Position numbers and translations under genes: made by a program
The notes under the pieces: generated by a model
Databases searched by the model: none
What the model saw: only the letters and a program-made list of their open reading frames with translations
What the model was told of the DNA's origin: nothing
Shown here: positions 19,869-28,230 of the stretch, piece by piece
Numbering within the stretch: the first letter of the stretch is position 1
Layout: each line of letters begins with the position of its first letter
From: G020344215 sp039586575
Lineage (GTDB): Bacteria; Gemmatimonadota; Gemmatimonadetes; Palauibacterales; KS3-K002
Assembly: GCA_039586575.1 (NCBI GenBank)
Contig: JBDHKD010000013.1
Coordinates: 1 to 64,000, forward strand
DNA length: 64,000 nt
Direction: 5' to 3'

Positions 19869-20693
19869 ATGCAGGTGGGGCAGATCACAGGAGCGCTCGG
19901 TGCGCTGGCGGCGGCTGCGGCGGTTTCCGCGGCCGCCTGGCGGTTCGGGGCGCTGACGGGGGGCGGAGCGGTCGCAGCCACCCTGGTGGGTGGAGCGGTG
20001 TTCGGATTCGGCGGGCTCGGCCCGGCGGTGGTGCTGGTTCTCTTCTTCGTCAGCTCCAGTGCTCTGTCGGCACTGCCGGGGGGCGGGTCACGCGCGAGGC
20101 GCGGGGCTCGCCAGGTGATCGCCAACGGGTCGGTGGCGGCGCTGGCGGCGAGCCTGCATGCCGCCCACGATCTCATGGGCCTGGTCTTTCTGGGGTCTGT
20201 GGCGGCGGCCACGGCCGATACCTGGGCCACCGAGATCGGTGTGCGGTTGGGCCGGCAGCCGCGTTCGATCTTGACCCTCCGTCCCCGTCCGGCGGGATCG
20301 TCCGGCGCGGTGTCGATTCCGGGAACTCTGGGCGCTGCCGGCGGATCGCTCGCCGTCGCCCTGGCGGGAACCGGGCTCGTGGCCGGCCCCGGCGCTGCCG
20401 GGCTGGTGGCGGTGGCGGCCGGCGGCTTCATCGGCTCGCTGGTCGACTCCGCGCTTGGCGACGCCCTTCAGGCTGTCTACCGTTGCCCCGCTTGCGGTGC
20501 CAGGCCGGAAGTAGCGGGCCACGAGGGGTGCGTCGTACGCGCCGCTCGGGTCGGGGGCCTCCCGGGATTGGACAACGATGTGGTCAACTGGCTGGCGACC
20601 ACCGCGGGAGGAGCGGTGACGGTTATCGTGCTGGCCGATGGATGTTCTTTTCCCAGTGGACACCTGCCGTCCTCTAGACCCGCCGGACAGTAA
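19869..20693 (+). CDS. DUF92 family membrane protein
   Basis: A protein of about 274 residues with alternating Ala/Gly/Val-rich helices. The segments ADTWATEIG, SIPGTLGAAGGSLAVAL and FIGSLVDSALGD match DUF92 (TIGR00297), whose eukaryotic relatives include phytyl-phosphate kinase. A CPACG and GLDNDVVNWLAT near the end are also typical. A polyprenol- or phytol-phosphate role is inference from family. The ATG at 19869 was chosen because upstream sequence belongs to the divergent transporter. Confidence 0.82.
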   Translation: MQVGQITGALGALAAAAAVSAAAWRFGALTGGGAVAATLVGGAVFGFGGLGPAVVLVLFFVSSSALSALPGGGSRARRGARQVIANGSVAALAASLHAAHDLMGLVFLGSVAAATADTWATEIGVRLGRQPRSILTLRPRPAGSSGAVSIPGTLGAAGGSLAVALAGTGLVAGPGAAGLVAVAAGGFIGSLVDSALGDALQAVYRCPACGARPEVAGHEGCVVRAARVGGLPGLDNDVVNWLATTAGGAVTVIVLADGCSFPSGHLPSSRPAGQ

Positions 20694-20716
20694 GTCGATC
20701 TCATACCGGAGGCCCG

Positions 20717-21691
20717 ATGTTTCGATCGCCCCGACGGGCTCGTGAAGCCGTGTTCGGCAAGGCCGCCGAGGCCCTGAGCGAGGATACCGCGCAACTGGCA
20801 GCCGACTGGGCTGCGGCGTTCGAGAAGCGGATCAGCGAGCGCGGCGAGCCCTTCCCCTACGGCGGGCTGGAAGCGGATGTGGAAGCGCTGGTCAAGGGTG
20901 TGGCCCTCGTCCTCGAAAGCCACTGGAACTACCGCAGCTTCCTGGGCGAGGGCGAGAACCAGCAGATCGGCCGGCGTCTGGCGGAGAAGCACGTGCAGGC
21001 CGGCGGCTCGCTGATCAGCGCACTCGAAGCCTATATGCGCCTGCGCCAGGCCATGATCCTCGCCTCCCGAGACGTCTTCCGCGACAGCGACCGCCCGTTC
21101 TTCGATCTGATGACCAGCCTCAACCGCTGCATCGATCGCATCCTCTTCGCCATCGCCGAGGGCTATTTCAGCGCCTTCCAGGCCGAGATCGAGAAGCAGG
21201 CGGTCACCGACCCGCTCACCGGCCTCGGAAACTCGCGCCGCTTCCGCGAGGCCTTGGCCGCCGAGCTCAAGCGTAGCGACCGGACCGGCCGGCCTTTCTC
21301 CATCGTGTTCGTCGACGTCGACGACTTCAAAGACATCAACGACCGAATCGGTCACGTCGAGGCCGACTACACCCTGGCGGCCATCGGCCGGGCGCTCGCC
21401 TCCCAACTGCGCGGCAGCGACCTCGTCTGCCGCTGGGGCGGTGATGAGTTCATCATCCTCTTGCCCGAGACCGAGCGCAGCGAGGCCGGCACGCTCGCCG
21501 AGCGCTTACGCGCCTCCGTCGCCTACTGCGACAAATGCGCCGGCGCCACCATCTCGCTGGGGGTGGCCTGCTATCCCGTCGACGGCAAGGACTACGACAG
21601 CCTGGTCGCCAACGCCGATCGGGCCCTCTACGCCTCCAAAGACCGGGGCAAGAACGTCGTCACCCAGAGCCCGCAGAGACGGGGCGACTAG
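20717..21691 (+). CDS. Diguanylate cyclase (GGDEF)
   Basis: A 324-residue protein that makes cyclic di-GMP. The first 150 residues are a helical sensor of the RsbR/globin-like kind. A linker FSAFQAEIEKQAVTDPLTGL leads to the GGDEF domain with the intact active site GGDEF (241-245). An RxxD inhibitory site (RGSD, 232-235) lies exactly five residues before it, so product inhibition is expected. It is immediately upstream of the multihaem cluster, separated by 374 bases. Confidence 0.93.
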   Translation: MFRSPRRAREAVFGKAAEALSEDTAQLAADWAAAFEKRISERGEPFPYGGLEADVEALVKGVALVLESHWNYRSFLGEGENQQIGRRLAEKHVQAGGSLISALEAYMRLRQAMILASRDVFRDSDRPFFDLMTSLNRCIDRILFAIAEGYFSAFQAEIEKQAVTDPLTGLGNSRRFREALAAELKRSDRTGRPFSIVFVDVDDFKDINDRIGHVEADYTLAAIGRALASQLRGSDLVCRWGGDEFIILLPETERSEAGTLAERLRASVAYCDKCAGATISLGVACYPVDGKDYDSLVANADRALYASKDRGKNVVTQSPQRRGD

Positions 21692-21773
21692 ACCAGGGTT
21701 CTCGCGCCACCCGGTAGGCCTCGATTCTGTGGGGGTATCTCGTCAGGATCTGGTAGGTGTGGAGCCGGCCAGC

Positions 21774-21791
21774 GACCCCCCCGGGGGGGTC
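21774..21791. promoter_or_regulatory. Perfect 18-bp palindrome
   Basis: GACCCCCCCGGGGGGGTC has no loop, so it fits a protein-binding DNA site better than a terminator. It lies 83 bases after the GGDEF stop. Confidence 0.35.
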
Positions 21792-21919
21792 TTGCGGCTC
21801 ATCGACCCGCGCCCATAGATGAGCACACCTGGTATCACTCTTGCTACTGAGCCAACCGATTGGCCCTTTTCGTGTCAGGTTGCCCCAACCAGAGACGTCC
21901 GGCACCGGGGTTCTCAGCG

Positions 21920-21948
21920 CCTAAGTACTTATTACAGAGTGACTTAGG
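21920..21948. promoter_or_regulatory. Inverted repeat CCTAAGT-15-ACTTAGG
   Basis: Two perfectly complementary 7-base arms are separated by an AT-rich 15-base spacer, about 120 bases before the cytochrome start. It could be an operator overlapping a promoter (TACTTA within the spacer) or a stem-loop in the leader RNA. Confidence 0.35.
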
Positions 21949-22065
21949 GTTCGGACCGCCTGCGGCCTGGTTTGTGCTTAGGGGGTCGTATGAGCCTTTT
22001 TCACGCTGGAAGTACGGTTGGGTACCTCACATCACAGGAACCGGTTGCGCCAAAGGGGGGTAGCC

Positions 22066-23505
22066 ATGAAGCATCGCCTTAGTTTGGGAGTCGTCTTGGC
22101 GGTGGCCCTCGCCTTCGTGTCGTTCGGCTGCGAGGGCGACCAGGGACCACAAGGAGATCCGGGCGAGCCCGGGGTGGGGGTAAGCCAGTTCACCTACCAG
22201 GGCAACTTCGGTGAGCCTTGCAACCACTGCCACGCCAACACGGTCGATAACGTACTGACCACGGGTCACTCCGAGGCGTACGACGACCTGGCACCGGACA
22301 ACCAGGAGAACCTGTACTGTCTGCAGTGCCACACGACCGGTTTCGATTCTGAGGTCAGTTTCGGCGATACCGAGATCGCCGAGGAGAACCGTGGCCCCAA
22401 CCTGGACGGCTACGACGACTACTACGGTGTCGAAGGCGACTCGGCGGCCGAGCGGCGGCTGGCGCTGGAGGGCGTGCAGTGCGAGTCGTGCCATGGTCCG
22501 ATGGGCCCGCGATTCAGCGATCACGCGCCCGACATCTCGTTCTCGACGTACACCGACACCCTGACTGGCGAGTCGGAGTCGCTGTGCTACAAGTGCCATC
22601 ACACCCAGATCGAGGAGTGGGTGGAGTCCGGGCACGCGCAGGCAGAGGGCGGTGATCCGGTGGCGCTCGCCAGTCACTTCGGCCGCTCGTCGTGCGACTA
22701 CTGCCACACGTCGGAAGGCTACATTCGGACGCACGACCCGAAGTACCTGACCTACGAGTTCGAGGCGGGTGTGTACAGCCACATCGGCTGCCCGACCTGT
22801 CACGATCCGCACGTCGGCGACGCGGGCGGCGGCAACTACGCGCAGCTGCGCGATGTGTCGGCGGAAGAAGTGCAGTACACGTACCCGTGGGAGCCGGGCG
22901 ATCCGGAGGTGCCGCGGATGGAGGGCTACGGCCCGGCGCAGACCTGTGTCCAGTGCCACCACGGGCGGCGCAACACGTCCAACGTGCTCGGTCAGATCGC
23001 CAACGGCTACGATCACTTCGGCCCGCACAGCAGCCCGCAGATGGACATGTTCATCGGCGCCGGCTCGTACGAGATCGAGGGCTACACGTACGATCGTGTG
23101 CACGCGCACCAGGGCATCGACATCGCCTGCGTCGAGTGCCACATGGTACGTGAGGTCGTATTGCACGGCGAGCTGCAGGACCACGCGTTCCACACGTTCG
23201 AGCCGAACGTCGAGAACTGCCTGCCCTGCCACGAGGGCATCCCCGATTTCGACGTGAACGGCGCGCAGACGGTGATCCAGGGCAAGCTCGACCAGCTCGC
23301 CGTCTTGCACGGTTACTTAGACTTCGCCGATCTGGAGGCGAACTGGGACAGCACCGATCCGCTGGTACAGGTCTGGGAGCGGGAAGCTATATACGCTGCC
23401 TTCTTCGTGTTCGACGACGGCAGCCTGGGCGCCCACAATCCGGACTACGCGAACGCGCTGCTGGATAACGCGATCGCATACACGCAGTTCATGCAGGGTC
23501 CGTAG
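22066..23505 (+). CDS. Nine-haem c-type cytochrome with collagen-like N-terminus
   Basis: A 479-residue secreted multihaem cytochrome with nine CxxCH motifs (CNHCH, CLQCH, CESCH, CYKCH, CDYCH, CPTCH, CVQCH, CVECH, CLPCH). The signal peptide ends at C22 in SFGC, an imperfect lipobox, so lipidation is possible. Next comes a short Gly-x-x tract, GDQGPQGDPGEPG, an extended spacer unusual for a cytochrome. The final 90 residues carry no haem. It is the first gene of the cluster and is followed by a hairpin terminator. Cell-surface electron transfer is inferred from context. Confidence 0.88.
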   Translation: MKHRLSLGVVLAVALAFVSFGCEGDQGPQGDPGEPGVGVSQFTYQGNFGEPCNHCHANTVDNVLTTGHSEAYDDLAPDNQENLYCLQCHTTGFDSEVSFGDTEIAEENRGPNLDGYDDYYGVEGDSAAERRLALEGVQCESCHGPMGPRFSDHAPDISFSTYTDTLTGESESLCYKCHHTQIEEWVESGHAQAEGGDPVALASHFGRSSCDYCHTSEGYIRTHDPKYLTYEFEAGVYSHIGCPTCHDPHVGDAGGGNYAQLRDVSAEEVQYTYPWEPGDPEVPRMEGYGPAQTCVQCHHGRRNTSNVLGQIANGYDHFGPHSSPQMDMFIGAGSYEIEGYTYDRVHAHQGIDIACVECHMVREVVLHGELQDHAFHTFEPNVENCLPCHEGIPDFDVNGAQTVIQGKLDQLAVLHGYLDFADLEANWDSTDPLVQVWEREAIYAAFFVFDDGSLGAHNPDYANALLDNAIAYTQFMQGP

Positions 23506-23528
23506 GGGAGACCCGGTACGGAGTGGCG

Positions 23529-23569
23529 AGCAAGACCGGAGGCATCGCGATGCCTCCGGTCTCTTGCTA
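23529..23569 (+). terminator. Hairpin terminator after the first nine-haem cytochrome
   Basis: A near-perfect stem pairs GACCGGAGGCATCG with CGATGCCTCCGGTC, extended by AGCAAG/CTTGCT with a bulge. There is no long T tract, as is common in high-GC genomes. Confidence 0.7.
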
Positions 23570-23643
23570 TCGAGCGGAGCGGAGCACGTGGAGGCGCAGT
23601 CGCGCGGGGCCGAATGGATCGAGAACGGATGTGAGGACCGACC

Positions 23644-23672
23644 TTGACGGTGTTCGGCGGTGAGTAAAGAAT
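23644..23672 (+). promoter_or_regulatory. Candidate sigma-70 promoter for the second cytochrome operon
   Basis: TTGACG (23644-23649) lies 17 bases before AAGAAT (23667-23672), about 220 bases upstream of the next start. The match is good at -35 and moderate at -10. Confidence 0.35.
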
Positions 23673-23894
23673 GTCTGGTAATCGCGAAGCTTAAAGCGGA
23701 CGATTCCGTCTAGTCACGGGTGAGTCCAGATCTCGCGTAGCCGGACAATCGGGATAGAAGAATCGAGAGAAGGGGTCGCGTGGCCTGGTTGGGTGAGAGA
23801 CCGCGGACCCGGCTCCGAGGCCGAGGGGGGTTCGTGTAGGTCGCGAGCGCGGCACGGGGCCCGACTTGCAACACAGCAACGCGGAGGCCGATCT

Positions 23895-25502
23895 GTGTTC
23901 GACAGAGCTACAGAATCGAGGAGGGGGTGGAGCCTGCCCTCTCGCGCCCTGCCGGCGATCCTGCTGCTGGGCTTCGTCATAGGCGGTTTGGGGGCGTGTG
24001 TCGATGAGGACGCGGCGTTCGACCGACCGAGCAACGACGAGCCGCCGGAGACGGTGAACAACTTCCTCGGCTACGTGGGCGACCCGGCCGACCAGTGGAC
24101 GTCGTGCGGCAATTGTCACGCGACCTTCCAGGGTGGCTGGGAGACGACGGGCCACGCGCACGCTTGGGCGGGTCTGCAGTCGAGCGACCATGCCGAAGAG
24201 TTCTGCGAGGGCTGCCACACAGTCTCCGAGCTGGGGAACCCACTGACCGAGCCGGCGGGCCACAACCTGGTGCGTGACCCGCGCTACCGGGACGTGCAGT
24301 GCGAGTCGTGCCACGGTTCGGGCTGGGATCACGTGAACAATCCGAATGTGGCGAACGCGCCGCTCTGCTCGGTGGAGGCGGCGACCGACGCGACGACGGG
24401 TTGCGGCGAGTGCCACCAGGGCACGCACCATCCGTTCGTCGAGCAGTGGGAGGAGTCGGGCCACGCGAACACATCGTTCGCCTCCGGTCGGTCGGGTTGC
24501 GACGAGTGCCACGAGGGCAAGAAGGCGCTGGTCTACAAGTTCTTCGAGACGTCGAATTACCTGGAGAAGGACGATCCGACTCCACAGCCGATCATGTGTG
24601 CCGTCTGCCACGATCCACACGGCACCGACTTCGAGGGGAACCTGCGGGCGCCGATCGACGTGATCGGCGGTGGTACGGACTTGCCGCCGACGGATCATCT
24701 GTGCTACCGCTGCCACTCGCGGCGCGGTACGCCGCCGTCGGACCACGGCCCGCACGCCGCACAAGGCCCGCTGGTGCTGCAGAGTGACGTCGGCTGGCTG
24801 CCGGCGGGGTTCCAGGTGCCGCCGCTCGGTGGCCACGGCGACCCGTCGCGCAACGAGAAGCTGTGCGTGACCTGCCACGTCGCCGAGTACGAATTCACCG
24901 ATCAGTCGACCGGCGGGACTTTCACGTCGGTGGGCCACCTGTTCGAGGCGCTGCCCTGCCTGGACCCGGTCACCGGGTTGCCGGTGGGCGGCGGCGATTG
25001 CGACCTATCGGAGAAGACGTTCGTCGGTTGCACCGAGTGTCACTCGGAGGCGACGGCGCGCGGACTTCTCGCGATTCTCAAGGACGATCTGAGCATCCTG
25101 CTCGACTCGCTGTGGGTCGATACCGACGAGAATCACATCATGGACGCCACGGACGCCGGTCTGCTGCCGCAGATCATCGCGCGGGCGGAGTTCAATCCGG
25201 CGGATACCGTGCAGCTCGACCCGCGTGACGGTTTGATCACGGTGGCGGAAGGTGTGATGTGGAATGCGCAGCTCGGGCACACGTCGGACGAGCCCTGGTA
25301 CGAAGACGCGGTGGTCTATTTCGGGATCGCGGGTGAAGATGGTGATCCCGACGACCCCGAGAACCAGCCGGACGGTACTCCGGACGGGATCCACTGGTCG
25401 GCGCACAAGGCGAGCGGGAACGGGGTGCACAACCCGAAATTCCTGAAGGACCTGCTGAGAGCCTCGATCAACGCGCTGTTGGACGAGTATTTCAGCCGGT
25501 AG
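23895..25502 (+). CDS. Nine-haem c-type cytochrome lipoprotein
   Basis: A 535-residue lipoprotein: a hydrophobic stretch LPAILLLGFVIGGLGAC has an exact LGAC lipobox with lipidated C35. Nine CxxCH motifs follow (CGNCH, CEGCH, CESCH, CGECH, CDECH, CAVCH, CYRCH, CVTCH, CTECH). The last 150 residues have no haem and contain an acidic, Ca-binding-like stretch (DTDENHIMDATDAG, then GEDGDPDDPENQPDG). I chose GTG 23895 because GGAGG lies seven bases before it. With the barrel and decahaem genes next, an outer-surface position is inferred. Confidence 0.88.
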   Translation: MFDRATESRRGWSLPSRALPAILLLGFVIGGLGACVDEDAAFDRPSNDEPPETVNNFLGYVGDPADQWTSCGNCHATFQGGWETTGHAHAWAGLQSSDHAEEFCEGCHTVSELGNPLTEPAGHNLVRDPRYRDVQCESCHGSGWDHVNNPNVANAPLCSVEAATDATTGCGECHQGTHHPFVEQWEESGHANTSFASGRSGCDECHEGKKALVYKFFETSNYLEKDDPTPQPIMCAVCHDPHGTDFEGNLRAPIDVIGGGTDLPPTDHLCYRCHSRRGTPPSDHGPHAAQGPLVLQSDVGWLPAGFQVPPLGGHGDPSRNEKLCVTCHVAEYEFTDQSTGGTFTSVGHLFEALPCLDPVTGLPVGGGDCDLSEKTFVGCTECHSEATARGLLAILKDDLSILLDSLWVDTDENHIMDATDAGLLPQIIARAEFNPADTVQLDPRDGLITVAEGVMWNAQLGHTSDEPWYEDAVVYFGIAGEDGDPDDPENQPDGTPDGIHWSAHKASGNGVHNPKFLKDLLRASINALLDEYFSR

Positions 25503-25510
25503 GGATAGAG

Positions 25511-25552
25511 AGCGACCGGTTCGTGTCGAGCCAACGATGCGAACCGGTCGCG
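25511..25552 (+). terminator. Hairpin after the lipoprotein cytochrome
   Basis: GCGACCGGTTCG pairs with CGAACCGGTCGC around an 18-base loop, directly after the stop. A second hairpin follows at 25558. Confidence 0.6.
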
Positions 25553-25557
25553 CCTTC

Positions 25558-25593
25558 CGGCCCCGCCGGTCCGGGAGCAATAGCGGCGGGGCC
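25558..25593 (+). terminator. Second hairpin before the barrel gene
   Basis: GGCCCCGCC pairs with GGCGGGGCC across a loop of about 17 bases. Two hairpins in tandem suggest strong termination or mRNA processing between the cytochrome and the barrel gene. Confidence 0.5.
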
Positions 25594-25636
25594 CTGAAGC
25601 CGGAAATACTACTCATCCGGGATTCGGGAGGAAAAA

Positions 25637-27169
25637 GTGAGGGTCTCAGACCTATCTCAGACGCGGGTCGGGGCCCGGCTCCAAAGCTGGCGGATTGGAG
25701 TCGCGTTCCTCGGCGTCGCCGTTGTATGGGGTAGCTGGGGTTCGGCCGCTCTCCACGCGCAGGAATGGCGGGCGCGCGCCACGACACGCGTCCAATATGT
25801 CGAGGCGCGAACGCTGGCGCTCGACAGCGTAGAGTTCGGCGTGACCACCGGAAGCAGCGACACGCAGCGCCAGTACAACGGCATCCAGGTGACCTGCGCG
25901 ACCGGTGCGGACTACTGCTACTACTATCGTTCCGACGAGACGATCTCGAGCGTTCCCGTCTGGCTGGATCTCGACCTCAACGTCTTCGGCTTCGGGGTCG
26001 AGGGTCTCAGGTTCTATGCCAACACACGGTTCCGTGGCGCGCTGGGCGACAGCGAGCAGAAGTTCTGGCCGCGCACCGAAGACGACCACTTCGATCTGTT
26101 CGCCGCCTATCTGGAGCTGAATCGCCCGACCTGGCGCGTGCGCCTGGGCCGCGACTACCAGACGAGCGGGCTCGGCTGGTACGGCTACGACGGCGGCTCG
26201 GTGCTCTGGCGCTACCGTCCGGTTGGCCTCGAGCTGGAGGCCTACGGCGGCTGGGGGCTGGAGCGTGGTCTGCCGGAGCGCGTGACGTCGAGCGCGCTGG
26301 AGTCGCTGGGCGACTTTCAGCCGGTCGATGACAACTATCTCTTCGGCTTCCGTGGCTCGGCGAGGCCGGTCGATGGGCTGACGAGCGAGATCATCTATCA
26401 GCGAGAAATCGAGACCGACGGCTCGGGCATCAGCTCGGAGCGCATCGGCTTCGAGGCCGCCTACGTGACACCGAGTCGGCGGCTGCGCCTGGACGGGCAC
26501 GTCGACTACGACCTGGCCGCCGGTTGGTGGGGCAAGGCGGGCGCCAAGGTGGGTTGGACGCCGAACGACCTGCTGTACCTGGAAGGGCGCTACCTCCGTT
26601 ATCGCCCCGTCTTCAGCTTGCAGACGATCTGGGTGGCCTTCACCCCCGTGGCCTACAACGGCTACGGGATGGCGTTGGGGATTCGGCCCGGCTACAACCT
26701 GGACATCCGGCTGGACGCCGAGAAGCGGATGTACGACGATAGCGGCGCCCAGGTCTCCTTCTACGAGACGACGGACAACAGCTACCGGGCCGGCATCTGG
26801 GCCAGCTGGCGGCCGCCGATGCTGACCCAGTGGAACGTCCAGGGCAGCTACTGGTTGAACTGGGGCTTCGGCTCGGCGATCAGCGCCGGCGATCTGCGGG
26901 TCGACTATTTGGCGATGCCCGACCTGACGCTGGGCGCCCGCTTCTCGGCCTTCGTGCAGGAGTGGGAGTTCCGGATCGGTGAGGGCCAGAGCTGGAGCCT
27001 CGGCCTGGATGCCCGCTGGCGGACGCGCATGGGAACGCTGTGGGCCGGGGTCGAGCGCTATCACAACGACCGTAAAGAAGACGCGGCCCAGAGTGAAGAT
27101 TGGACCCAGTGGCGGGCCGTGTTCGGGCTTTCGTACTATCTGGGTTCGGAACCCGGGAGGACAAGGTGA
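25637..27169 (+). CDS. Outer-membrane beta-barrel of a probable porin-cytochrome conduit
   Basis: A 510-residue protein with a signal peptide ending AALHAQ. The whole mature part alternates aromatic/hydrophobic and polar residues as in transmembrane strands, for example WRVRLGRDYQTSGLGWYGY and LEAYGGWGLERG, and ends in strand FGLSYYLG. It has no CxxCH. The next gene, a decahaem cytochrome, overlaps its stop by GTGA. The pairing barrel plus decahaem is that of MtrB-MtrA or PioB-PioA, but I do not see clear sequence signatures of those families. GTG start with GGGAGGA at the correct distance. Confidence 0.8.
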   Translation: MRVSDLSQTRVGARLQSWRIGVAFLGVAVVWGSWGSAALHAQEWRARATTRVQYVEARTLALDSVEFGVTTGSSDTQRQYNGIQVTCATGADYCYYYRSDETISSVPVWLDLDLNVFGFGVEGLRFYANTRFRGALGDSEQKFWPRTEDDHFDLFAAYLELNRPTWRVRLGRDYQTSGLGWYGYDGGSVLWRYRPVGLELEAYGGWGLERGLPERVTSSALESLGDFQPVDDNYLFGFRGSARPVDGLTSEIIYQREIETDGSGISSERIGFEAAYVTPSRRLRLDGHVDYDLAAGWWGKAGAKVGWTPNDLLYLEGRYLRYRPVFSLQTIWVAFTPVAYNGYGMALGIRPGYNLDIRLDAEKRMYDDSGAQVSFYETTDNSYRAGIWASWRPPMLTQWNVQGSYWLNWGFGSAISAGDLRVDYLAMPDLTLGARFSAFVQEWEFRIGEGQSWSLGLDARWRTRMGTLWAGVERYHNDRKEDAAQSEDWTQWRAVFGLSYYLGSEPGRTR

Positions 27170-28077
27170 GTTACCGCCGACCTGTTGGAGCGACCCTGGT
27201 CGCCGCTCTGCTGGCGGCCGTGGTCGCGTGGGGCTGGTCGATGAGCAGGGACGGCTTCCCCCACAAGAAGCACGCCAGTCTGTTCTCGAGCTGCGACGGT
27301 TGTCACTCGGTGCAGCCGGCGGAAGTCACCTACCCGGAGCCGAGCTTCTGCCAGGGCTGCCACAACGGGCAGATGGTGCGGGAGGTCGATTGGCAGGGGC
27401 CGGCGCGCCGGGCGAACGAGTTCGGCTTCAATCACGCCGAGTACATCGCCGGGCAAGAGGCACTGGGTGAAGAGGTGACCTGCGAAAGCTGTCACATGGC
27501 ACCCGGCGGCGCGCCGCTCGACGTGAGGCGCGCCCCGGCATCGCACACGGACTTCTTCTTGCAGGACCACCGAGCGCTGGGCGCGGCGACGACCGCCGAG
27601 TGCGAGACCTGCCACTTCCGTGAGCGGCAGTGTTTGGGCTGCCACACCGGCTCGGAGAACCTGGATACGCCGAGCCAGGAGCAGGGCCTGTATCACGTGG
27701 CGAACTTCATGCAGCAGCACTCGGCCGCCGTCTGGAGCCAGGAGATGGAGTGCGCGAGCTGTCACAACCCCGAGGCTTTCTGCCGCAGCTGCCACCTGGA
27801 TCTCGGGCTGGGGTCCGCCGAGGGAGGCCGCACCGACACCGGCTTCCACAATTGGAATTCCAACTTCCAGTTCGGCCACGGCCAGGCGGCACGCCAGGGG
27901 TTGGAGAGTTGCGCTTCCTGCCACGCGCAGCAGGACTGCCTCGCCTGCCACTCGGCGAAGAGCGGGCGCAACATCAACCCGCACGGCTGGGACTTCGACG
28001 CGCAGAAGCTGCGCGACAAGAATCCGGAGCTCTGCCTGTTCTGTCACTACTCGTCGATTCTTGAAACGCCCCTGTAG
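27166..28077 (+). CDS. Ten-haem periplasmic c-type cytochrome
   Basis: A 303-residue protein with an N-terminal hydrophobic segment (residues 8-25, signal or anchor) and ten CxxCH motifs: CDGCH, CQGCH, CESCH, CETCH, CLGCH, CASCH, CRSCH, CASCH, CLACH, CLFCH. One haem per 30 residues and ten in about 300 residues match MtrA/DmsE-type decahaem proteins in size and count. The first haem is preceded by FPHKKH as in small multihaem c7 domains. GTG 27166 overlaps the barrel stop, so equal expression is likely. Role inferred: electron wire inside the barrel. Confidence 0.88.
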   Translation: MSYRRPVGATLVAALLAAVVAWGWSMSRDGFPHKKHASLFSSCDGCHSVQPAEVTYPEPSFCQGCHNGQMVREVDWQGPARRANEFGFNHAEYIAGQEALGEEVTCESCHMAPGGAPLDVRRAPASHTDFFLQDHRALGAATTAECETCHFRERQCLGCHTGSENLDTPSQEQGLYHVANFMQQHSAAVWSQEMECASCHNPEAFCRSCHLDLGLGSAEGGRTDTGFHNWNSNFQFGHGQAARQGLESCASCHAQQDCLACHSAKSGRNINPHGWDFDAQKLRDKNPELCLFCHYSSILETPL

Positions 28078-28080
28078 GCC

Positions 28081-28120
28081 GATCGGTTGCCGGGCGCCAA
28101 GCGCGCCCGGCAACCGATTT
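28081..28120 (+). terminator. Hairpin terminator after the decahaem gene
   Basis: ATCGGTTGCCGGGCGC pairs with GCGCCCGGCAACCGAT, a perfect 16-base stem with a short loop, followed by TTT. This closes the barrel-decahaem unit. Confidence 0.8.
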
Positions 28121-28230
28121 GCGTCCCGGGCACTTCACGTTGCAGTTTTCTGATAGTCTCGACCACACTGCACACGAGGCGTCTGTACGCGGCTTCGCCC
28201 GTCTCTGAGGTCACGACGTAGGGGGCGTAT

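Larger units (their letters stand above)
21692..22065. other. Long leader region upstream of the multihaem cytochrome cluster
   Basis: These 374 bases hold no convincing gene; a 67-codon frame from 21860 lacks a ribosome site and family. The region contains an 18-base perfect palindrome (21774-21791) and a separate inverted repeat (21920-21948). I looked for cyclic di-GMP riboswitch landmarks because of the neighbouring GGDEF gene and did not find them. The start of the cytochrome has a purine-rich ribosome site, GGGGGG. Confidence 0.5.
23506..23894. other. Intergenic region with terminator and candidate promoter
   Basis: This 389-base spacer between two multihaem lipoproteins begins with a strong hairpin and then has a candidate sigma-70 promoter. 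The remainder has no recognisable gene. Confidence 0.55.

Noticed and set aside
18317..20431. 704-residue version of the DASS transporter
   Set aside because: The extra N-terminus is Pro/Ala/Arg-rich and runs through the divergent DUF92 gene; ATG 19807 fits the family length.
21860..22063. 67-codon frame ahead of the first cytochrome
   Set aside because: No ribosome site, no hydrophobic or domain pattern; the sequence is better seen as leader.
21692..22065. Cyclic di-GMP (GEMM) riboswitch
   Set aside because: The conserved CACGCACAGGGCAAACC and GACGCAAAGCC landmarks are absent in this leader.
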